Source: Heterohyrax brucei
Lineage: Eukaryota; Chordata; Mammalia; Hyracoidea; Procaviidae
DNA: 64,000 nt
Assembly: GCA_028571685.1 (NCBI GenBank)
Contig: CM053140.1
Location: 151,699,701 to 151,763,700 of the forward strand
Direction: 5' to 3'
Shown: piece after piece, positions 56,334 through 64,000 of the stretch
Layout of the letters: each line of letters opens with the position of its first letter
Numbering within the stretch: position 1 is the first letter of the stretch
Notes under the pieces: model-generated
Told to the model about the DNA's origin: nothing
Databases searched by the model: none
What the model saw: only the letters and a program-made list of their open reading frames with translations
Program-made: the position numbers and the translations under genes

Positions 56334-58964
56334 AAGGACATGATAACAAAATGTAATGTGATATTCTGGATAGACTCCTATAACACAAAAAGACACTAGG
56401 CAAAAACTAAGTAAATCTGAAGACAGTATGAATATTAGTTATATCTCAATTTTGATTCATTAATTGTAAGAAAATTATAGATTATACTTACATAGCAATG
56501 AAAATCATATTACATTTATTCCACTCATGAGAACATTTTTTAATATTTTAAGTAATTCTAATATTGTGAAAAATATCCAGCCAAGTGCCGTCGAATTAAG
56601 CCCAGCTGTCCAATTCGTTAAGTTTAATACGTTGGAATTCAGTTTTTGTCTTTTATTTTTTTTATTCTTGGAAAAATGCTGTTTTATTTTGGGGAAACAA
56701 CCTTGAATTTTACATTATTAAGATTTTTACTATGCCACTGAGCACATGGTTTAGTTCTGCTGATAGTTTTTTTAATACAAAACTTTTTTACAAAACGTCT
56801 CCATGAAGAAGCAGTGTGTTTAACTGTTTGATTCACATTTTGATGGAATATCCTTGATCTGCTTAACCATTCCAGAATTTATTCTTGTCACCAACACTGC
56901 ATTTTTCAGACCATATTTCTATACAAAAATTCAATTTCAAACCACATTTATCAATAAGGTAATCTTTTGCTCTTTTATACATCTCAGGGCATTTGTTGAT
57001 AATAAACCTAAAAGTATAATTCTTATTCAATATCGAATCACACATACTTTTTTTTTTTTTTTATTGCAAAGGACATTACTTGGTCATTGTTATTTTTCTT
57101 GTGGTGTAAATATCACTAGCTAAGTCCTGAAACTGTTTAGCTACGGGCATCACTAACAGGGGAGCTCAAGCTATCTTCCTTGCCACAGATTCACCCGACA
57201 TTCCCAGGCAATCATCTTTGTTTGAAACCTTGATGTCTCAGTAATTCTATGTATATTTTTAATAATAGCAACCCAACATGGTATATTATTTTATACAACA
57301 TGAATGAAAGTTGACAAAGGACTGTTAGCAAGCTGCTATGTCACCTCAGAATAAGAATTAAACAAAACCCTGACTCACCTGTGTCATATTATCAAGACAA
57401 GTTAGGCATGCTCTAGGATTTCATGACAATAACAAACAGGTATAAAATATTTTAAATTATTATTCTCAATACCTTTATTTACCTTGTGAGTCTATTATCA
57501 ATAGCAGCATTTTGCTGCCTAGTCCCGGTCTCTGGACCACACTGAATAGCATTGCTATAGAGAGATGGAAATTTAACATAGCTTGTAATTGTGTGTAATT
57601 TCTTTTCAGAGATTAGATTGTTCACTGCCTGACTGGGCACCAATATTTTAGATATGCAATAAATCAAACATTGACAAAGTTCCAGCTCAGTATTTCTATA
57701 ATAAAAAAGAAAAATAGATAAGCAGAAGAAAGTATATGTATATAAGCACTCAAGTGTGAAGCAAGTCAAAAAGAAAGGAAGGTTTTTCAAGTAAGGAGGT
57801 TTCTTTCATTATTCACTTTTATACCTGTCATGTTAAAATTTTTCAGCTAGAACCTATTTACAAGTGAAGTATAAACAAAGGAACCACTAGGCATTTTACA
57901 TACGAGAAGTACATTGAGTGTAAGGCTTTGAACAGTTTTCTATTATGGCTGATACGAAGAAATCTATTTTGCTAACATATAAAGAATCATAAAAAAATTC
58001 ACATGTATACAGAGAACATTTAAATTAGAATATACAAAATACACAGCTTCAAGGAATACCTGGTTTTCACTATTTTCTGAGCATGATAATATTTCCTATT
58101 TACAGTTAGCTTTCATAATTGTATCTGGCAATGGATTTACTTTTGAATAAACTTGTCATACTGCAAGAAGATGTGCTGTGTAATATTGAATAGAAATATT
58201 TATCACATTCAGAAGAATATGATCATTGCAAAAATTGTCTAAAGATTGGAATTTTTTCTTTTGCAGCTCAGCCAATTCAATACTCACTAGCAGAGGATTG
58301 CTTAACAATCTCTGAAACTTTATAGTTCATTTTCATTGTAAATATGTACAATACACTCATTTTAAATATTTGTATATTTTTTGGAACATCAAAATCTGCT
58401 TACACAGTGCTCGCTACATTAGGTCCTATTGTATTCACTTTGTATGTATTAACTCATGTAGTTTTCCCACAAGTTTACAGGGAAAAGTACAATAAATATC
58501 CCTGTTTTTAAAAAAGAGAAATCTGGGAAAAGTAAAGTAACTGGGAAGTAAAATAACTTCCCATGATCACATAGTTACCAACTTTAAGAGCAAGGATGGA
58601 AGTTACAATCTTAAATTATAAAATATATTGAAATGTAAATCTAACACAAAGAGTTACATGCTTGTAAGGAAATAAATGAACATTTTGTTTAAAAAGTTCT
58701 GACCTTGAAAAACACTTGATAATAAAAAAACATAGGACAAAACAATTCACTTATTCTCAATTCACAGAATAATGAAACAAACAAGACACTGGTAAAATTC
58801 TAAAATAGTTTAAAATGTATGTATATATTAGTTTTTACATTAAAATAAAGGTGATCAATTGCATCATTTAAATTTTGTATCTTACATCTTTCATTCTGAT
58901 TGATTTTTTAGTTGCTGGAAGCACTGCGTGAACAGCTCCTATTAAATGATACTCAAATTTTCTT
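56334..58964. other. Unassigned AT-rich DNA
   Basis: 2.6 kb with no recognisable gene. A T-run at about 57049-57062, read on the minus strand, follows 'GTCCTTTGCAATAAA', so a small antisense retrocopy (about 57063-57250) is possible; I do not recognise its parent. The frames 56854-57123 and 57479-57790 have no domain I can name. Confidence 0.45.
56577..56594 (-). mobile_element. 18-bp RTE/AfroSINE-type tail micro-insertion, shortest
   Basis: CCAGCCAAGTGCCGTCGA: 13 core bases (GCCAAGTGCCGTC) are identical to the other four. At this length chance cannot be dismissed for this copy alone; it is listed because it shares the exact core and orientation. Confidence 0.5.
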
Positions 58965-60179
58965 TTACATATTTGACCAGCTTTACTGAGGCATCATAGA
59001 ACCACACTAAAATGAAGTGATTTTAAATATGTAACTCAATGATCTTTGACCAGCATATACAGCTAGTGAATGACCATCAGAGTCAAGACAGAAAATTTCA
59101 TCATTTTAAAATATGCTCTTTTTCTCTCCAGTACTTCCTCTTACCCTTAGACTTGGCAATCATTTATCAGTCTTTTGTCTCTGTCTTTTCCCTTTTTAAG
59201 CAATTCATATAAATGGAGTTAACACAGCATACAGACTTTTGTGTCTGGCTTCTTTCATTTAGAATAATAACATGGAGACCCATTATTCCCTTTTTTTGTA
59301 GATGTGTGTGCATGTATGAGTGTGTGTGTGTGTATGTATTACTACTTTTCAGACAATGTTGTTCTGTAACAGAATTCTCTCTTTATATATGGGAGACGTG
59401 GAATTGGTTGCTGGCCAATGCATCTACCTGTCAGTGGAGGATGACCACATCAGGTTTCAAAATCGAGGATGACTACACCATTACATACTTCCAAATTACA
59501 TCACTACATGACTTCCAAATTACACCATTATTACATAACTACCAAACCATTGAGAATCATGGTCCAGCCAAGTTAACATGGAACCTTAGCGATCAAAGCG
59601 AGTGTTACTCTCTTTGTTTGTTAATGCCAGATGTATTTAGTTAATGCACAAAATAGTCAGACAGTAGGATTTTTACTTGTCATAAATGCAAAATATCAGA
59701 TAATGATATGTGCAGTAAGGGAGAAAAAGGTATAGAGCGGGTAGTTTCTTCAGACTGGTGTTTTTCACTTGGCAATATACATCGAAGGTGTTTATGTCTT
59801 TTAATAGACTGACAACTCATTTCTTTTACTGTCAAATAATACTCAGTTGTATGGATATATTATAATTTATTTTCATCTATTGAAGGGTATCCTGGTTACT
59901 TCCAATTTGTTGATAATAAAGAATAAAATCATTGTAAATTTTGTATGCAGGTTTTTGTGTAGACATATTTCTAATTCATGTGGGTAAACGCTTAGGAAAA
60001 TGACTGCATGTCGTATAATAACATATGATTGGTTTTGTGAGAAATTGTCAGACGATATTCCAAAGCAACTGTACCATTTCCACCAGTAATAAATGATGAT
60101 TCCTTTAGCTGCATATCCTTGCTAGCATTTGATATTGCAAATGTTTTGAATTTTAACCACTCTAACAGGTGTGTGGAAC

Positions 60180-60342
60180 TTTCGGCTTCTAACTGAAATG
60201 GTGGAAGTTTGAGTCTACCAAGAAGAAAGGCCTACTAAATCCACTTCTGAAAAATCAGCCATTGAAAACCTTATGGAGCATACTTCTATTCTGAAAACAT
60301 AGAGTCACTTTGGGTTGAAAGTGACTCCACAGTAACTAATTT
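60180..60342 (+). mobile_element. AfroSINE-related, long form, nested in L1
   Basis: 'CTTCTAACTGAAATGGTGGA', then the extra block 'CCACTTCTGAAAAATCAGCC', then 'CCTTATGGAGCATACTTCTA'. The block is the same one seen at 29826-30040. Confidence 0.75.
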
Positions 60343-61147
60343 TTTAGGTGTTTAAGATATCTCAGTTTGCAAATTCCAGATGACTTCTTGAGCATGTTTC
60401 ATATGCTTATTTGCTCTCTGTATATCTTCTTTCATGAAGTGTTTGTGCAACTTGTTTGCCTATTTTTAATGGAGTTGTTTTCTTATTTTTGAGTTGTAAG
60501 CATGTTTTGTATAGCATGGCTACAAATATTTTTTCAGAAATGCATTTTGCAAATATATTCTCTCAGTTTGTTGGAGGTTATCTTAAGAGTATCTTTTACA
60601 GAGCAGTTTTTACTTTTATTGAAGTCCAACTTTTTTTCCCCCATGGATTGTGCTTTTGGTGGTGTATTTCAAAACTCATTGTCAAGCCTAAGTCGGACTA
60701 AATGTTTTTCATTAGATTATCTTCTAGAGGACTTATCATTTTCCAATAAACATTTAGTTCTGTGACCAGTTTTGAGTTAATTGCTTGGAGGTCCAGCAAC
60801 ATTTATTGAAAAGACTATGCTTTATAGAATTGACTTTTAACCTTTGTAAAAAAATCAATTAACTAAAGCCATGTAGGTTTACTTCTGAGCTCTCAATTTT
60901 GTTCCATTGATCTGTGTTTATTATTTTGCCTATATCATATTGCGCTGATCCCTGTAGATTTTACTAATTCTTGAATAAATACAAATGTTTATTTTTCAAT
61001 ATTGTGCTTGTTATTCTGTATCTTTTGATTTTTCCACATAAACTTTAGGATCAATTTGTTGATACCTGCAAAATAAGTTGGTGAGATTTTGTTCAGTACT
61101 GCATTAGATATATAGATCATAACAGGCAGAAATGTTGATAATGTTAA

Positions 61148-61318
61148 GTTTGAAAGGGAGCCTTGGTGACACAATGGTTAGGAGAGATAGGGCTGCTAAC
61201 CAAAAGGTTGGCAGTTCAAATCCATCAGTCTCTCCTTGTAAACTATATGGGCAGTTCAACTTTTCTTATAAGGCCATTATGAGTTAGGTTTAGTTTGACA
61301 GTAACAAGTTTGGGTTTT
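61148..61318 (+). mobile_element. AfroSINE, nested in L1
   Basis: 'GGAGCCTTGGTGACACAATG', 'GGCTGCTAACCAAAAGGTTG', 'GCAGTTCAAATCCATCAG' and 'CATTATGAGTTAGG', with a GGGTTTTTTT tail. Short form, full length. Confidence 0.9.
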
Positions 61319-61445
61319 TTTGGTATAAAGAATATGAACCATTTATTTAGATGTTCTTTGACTTCTTTCATAAGAATTTTGTTTTCCTTACATAGATCTT
61401 GTGATTTTGTTTGTTTTAAATCTATACCAAAGTATCTAATTTTTA

Positions 61446-61642
61446 ATAGGAAACTTGGTGGCATAGTAGTTACCACACTAATCTGTTAACCAAAAGATCA
61501 GTGGTTAGAAGCTTCCAGTGGCTCCGTGGATGAAAGTTGTGGCAGTCTGCTTCCTAAAGATCTACAGCCTTGGAAATGCGATGGGGCAATTCTATTCTGT
61601 TTTGTATGGTCACTATTAGTCAGAATTGGCTAGGTGGCAAGA
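61446..61642 (+). mobile_element. AfroSINE, long form
   Basis: 'AACTTGGTGGCATAGTAGTT', 'CTGTTAACCAAAAGATCAGT', the extra block 'GTGGCAGTCTGCTTCCTAAA' and 'GATGGGGCAATTCTATTCTG'. It lies at the boundary between the L1 and the following LTR. Confidence 0.9.
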
Positions 61643-62162
61643 TGTCTTAGTCATCTAGGACTGATGAGATAGAAATACCACAAGAGAATTTTTAATAAAG
61701 AGGACTTTATTTTCTCAGAGTAAAGCAGACTAAAAGTAGAAATTCAGGAACACAGCTTTAGGGAAAGTCTTTCTCTGTTGGCTCTGGAGAAAGGCTCTTG
61801 TTCTCAATCTTCCCCTTGTCAAGGAACTTGTCAAGCTCAGGGACTAGAGATCCAAAGAAGACACTCTGCTCCGTGGTACCGCTTTCTTGGTGGTATGAGG
61901 TTTCCTTGTCTCTCTGATTATTCTCTCTTTTATATTTCAAAAGAGATTACCCCAAGACACAGTTCAGTCTCACAGATTGAGTCCTGCCTCACTAACACAG
62001 CTACCACACAGTTTACCTCATTAACATCATAGAGGCAGGATTTACAACACATAGGGCGATCACATCAGATGACAAAGTGATAGATAATCATCTAATACTG
62101 GGAATTATAGCCTAATCAAGTAGACATGTATTTTAAGGGAAGAGAATTCAATTCATGCCACA
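61643..62162 (-). mobile_element. Solo LTR (MaLR/ERVL-type, afrotherian), antisense
   Basis: Read on the minus strand it begins TG(TGGCATGAATTGAATTC) near 62162. It contains an AATAAA-like site ('AAAATAAAGTCC') and ends near 'GATGACTAAGACA' at 61644, giving TG...CA ends of about 520 bp. Text such as 'ATTAACATCATAGAGGCAGG' and 'CTTTCTTGGTGGTATGAGG' resembles a common afrotherian LTR as I recall it. The family name is uncertain. Confidence 0.6.
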
Positions 62163-62932
62163 GTAAGTCTGGTTTTAATTTTAATTTTCTGATGCTGATG
62201 TAAATACTGTTATAAATTTTAAATTCAAATCCCAGTTACTCTTGGTTAGTACACAGGAAAAAAAAGAATTTTGAATATTAATCAATGGTATTTCAAAGAG
62301 ATTAAACATGTGAAAAAAGAAATAAGTAAACAAATTTCTTCCTATCTTCTTACGTGTTACATTTTTTTCTTTATGTAATTTTTCAAAGACTATGTAGTGA
62401 TAGATTAAAAAAAAAATTCTTCCATCCTCGGATCACCATTTCCAGATTCCTACTCCTTATCAATTTCTCCTCTGAATATTTCTGTTGCTTGCCACTCAAC
62501 ACTCAACTAGAACACATTTCTATACAACGGTATTTATATAAAATAAAAACAATTTATTTACAGGTAATGTATATGTTCCATGGCTACACAACATACTTAT
62601 GTATAACTTTAAGGGCATTAAGTAAGTTATTTTCATACAAATACATTTCCATAGTATTACTATAAATTGAAGGGTTTTTTTAAATAATATAATTAATGAA
62701 GTCTAGACATTTTTAACAGAGATAATATTAAAATCTGTCTTAATTGATCTCAAGGAAATTTCAATCATTGTAAACTAATAATCTTATAATCTTTATTTTT
62801 TGTAAGCTTTTTTCTAGAATATTAGTGACTCATAAAACTGAAAATTATGTAACTGGATACTGCGTCTATTATCCAGCTGTATCAACCTTTAATAAAAATT
62901 ATATATTTATGCATCTTATAAACAATTTTCAA
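62163..62932. other. Unassigned AT-rich DNA
   Basis: Nothing recognised. The frame 62354-62665 (103 aa) is an aromatic-rich translation of AT-rich DNA without a domain. Confidence 0.5.
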
Positions 62933-63137
62933 ATCCAAACCAAATTTGTTGCTATTTAATCAAGTCTGACTCATAGCTGTTCTACAGAACAGAAGAGGAC
63001 TGCTTCATAGGGTTTCTAAGGTTATAAATCTTCATGGAAGCAGACTGCCGCATTATTCTCTATTGGAGCGACAGTTTTTAACTGTTGTCCTTTGATTAGC
63101 AGCTGAGTGTTTAAACAGTAAGCCACTATGCACCTGT
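62933..63137 (-). mobile_element. AfroSINE, long form, antisense
   Basis: 'CCAAATTTGTTGCTATTTAA', 'GTCTGACTCATAGCTGTTC', the extra block 'CATGGAAGCAGACTGCCGC' and 'GTCCTTTGATTAGCAGC'. Full length. Confidence 0.9.
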
Positions 63138-63817
63138 AAGAATTTACACATAGAATATCTTTTAAGCAGTTGAAGAATAACTTTTCTCATTGTGTGGGAT
63201 GGTTTCTTTTAGTTAGGAAGGGGTTCTTTTCCTATCAGTTCTCTTTGAGAGGCTCTACGTAAGTTGCATTTCAACTTTGATTCATAAAATAATGGTTCTA
63301 TCTAAATGCTTAATACATAATTTAGAATTTTATTAAAAAAATTGGATGTACAATTTGGCTATTTGTGTGATAAAGATGACTCAAATATATGTGTTTAGAA
63401 GTACTCTATGCTCATAAATGGAAACTGTTCAAATAATCAAAATAAAAACTTGCAGATGTTTTACAATTTCATTTCCCAGTTTTGATAAAACAAAGAGCAT
63501 GGTCTCTTTGATTTTTATGTGTTTTAATTTTCTAACCAGTTTAATAAATTTGGGATTACCATTAACTGTTCTAAAGCTTCTCCCAACTCTTTTGGTGTAA
63601 AATTGTGTAATTCTGAAAGCATCAATCTGCTTTCCAATTTTGCTCACTGAAAACTCTACTAAAAGTACAACAAATAAACACCATGTCAAAGAGATAGTTA
63701 CCTCTCAAGTATTTTATTGAGAAACAGAGTGATAACCAGTACAGTGACTCCAGTTTGGTCTATTCTTTTGCTGTATCTTTTATATCAACTTTTGTTCATT
63801 TATCTTACTTCAATCCT
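63138..63817. other. Unassigned AT-rich DNA
   Basis: Nothing recognised. The plus and minus frames at 63418-63689 overlap each other and show no domain. Confidence 0.5.
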
Positions 63818-64000
63818 AATGGAAACCCTGGTCGGTAGTACAGTGGTTAAGAGGTTAAGAGGGACATCTTCTAACCTAAAGGTAGGCCGTTTGAATTCAC
63901 CAGGTGTTCCTTGGAAACCCTCCAGTGCAGTTCTACTCTGTCTTACAGGATCATTATGAGTTGGAATGAAGTCTACAGCAGCAAGTTTAGTTTTTTGTTT
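63818..64000 (+). mobile_element. AfroSINE, sense, reaching the window end
   Basis: 'GGAAACCCTGGTCGGTAGTA', 'GCCGTTTGAATTCACCAGGT', 'GTGCAGTTCTACTCTGTC' and 'TTATGAGTTGGAATGAAGTC', then a TTTAGTTTTTTG tail cut by the window. A small direct duplication 'GGTTAAGA' in the promoter region (about 63844-63859) is private to this copy. Confidence 0.9.

Larger units (their letters stand above)
58965..61445 (-). mobile_element. Old L1 (L1M-type), antisense, with nested SINEs
   Basis: It reads as antisense 3' UTR from 'ACCAGCTTTACTGAGGCATC' (about 58975). Antisense ORF2 C-terminal text follows: 'GAAGGGTATCCTGGTTACTT', 'CCAAAGCAACTGTACCATTT', 'TTAAGAGTATCTTTTACAGA', 'GTTCCATTGATCTGTGTTTA' and 'TTTCATAAGAATTTTG'. 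Minus-strand fragments (60989-61174, 61243-61476) fit L1 ORF2 ('NKLILKFMWKNQKIQ' and 'IRYFGIDLKQTKSQDLCKEN'). A (TG)n tract lies at about 59318-59336. Two SINEs split it and a third follows directly. Confidence 0.85.

Noticed and set aside
884..56594. Five similar short blocks as a CRISPR-like or binding-site array
   Set aside because: Spacing is irregular (about 8.5-18 kb), the host is a mammal, and the blocks match a retrotransposon 3' end.
59213..59644. 143-aa open frame
   Set aside because: It starts in antisense L1 3' UTR, runs through a TG microsatellite and has low-complexity residues; no domain or conservation evidence.

Overview
This window is mammalian nuclear DNA from an afrotherian, most likely a paenungulate (elephant, hyrax or sirenian). 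The diagnostic evidence is the repeat content. There are about 20 copies of the tRNA-derived AfroSINE (landmarks: 'CAGTGGTTAAG', 'TTGGAAAC', 'GGCAGTTCTACTCTG', a 3' end near 'CGACTCGACGGCA'). There are also several BovB-like RTE LINEs, whose 3' end is shared with AfroSINE, together with L1, mariner and ERV LTR sequence. The genus is not resolved. I find no host protein-coding gene, no exon with supporting splice structure, and no tRNA, rRNA or CRISPR. Every recognisable protein fragment is a decayed transposon ORF. The window reads as AT-rich intergenic or deep-intronic DNA.

Layout. 1-6.5 kb: an antisense L1 (ORF2 5' half, ORF1, 5' UTR) interrupted by two RTE fragments of opposite orientation; the second sits between two copies of about 300 bp of L1 5' UTR. 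7-12.8 kb: two SINEs, an antisense L1 3' half (8.57-10.7 kb), then unassigned DNA. 13.25-17.3 kb: a mariner fragment abutting a sense L1 whose 5' UTR holds tandem monomers of about 260 bp. 17.8-24 kb: an RTE tail, an MLT1-like LTR, SINEs and a twin-primed (5'-inverted) L1. 24-26.2 kb: an odd inverted/direct repeat, a SINE, a fold-back mariner and a nearby second copy of the SINE plus its 3' flank, bounded by a 10-bp direct repeat. 26.6-29.2 kb: the longest RTE copy (endonuclease to reverse transcriptase). 29.8-33 kb: a long-form SINE, an MLT1-like LTR and a second fold-back mariner. 33-38.7 kb: mostly unassigned. 38.75-45.86 kb: a near full-length antisense L1 with a lesion in the RT active site. 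46-52 kb: scattered SINE and L1 pieces. 52.2-55.7 kb: an internally deleted HAL1-like L1. 55.8-64 kb: two LTRs, an RTE tail, an antisense L1 carrying nested SINEs, and unassigned DNA.

The elements interact as parasites of one another. RTE (and L1) machinery would have mobilised AfroSINE through the shared tail, and L1, RTE and SINE insertions nest in older elements. The most unusual signals are: (i) five very short (about 18-29 bp), near-identical antisense copies of an RTE/AfroSINE-type 3' tail, one with a perfect 9-bp target duplication; (ii) a SINE with its 3' flank apparently copied 1.48 kb away with a 10-bp direct repeat; (iii) two fold-back mariner copies sharing one rearranged internal junction; (iv) L1 copies with unrelated 5' UTR types, one of them monomeric. 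Coordinates of repeat ends are read by eye and are usually good to about 10-30 bp.
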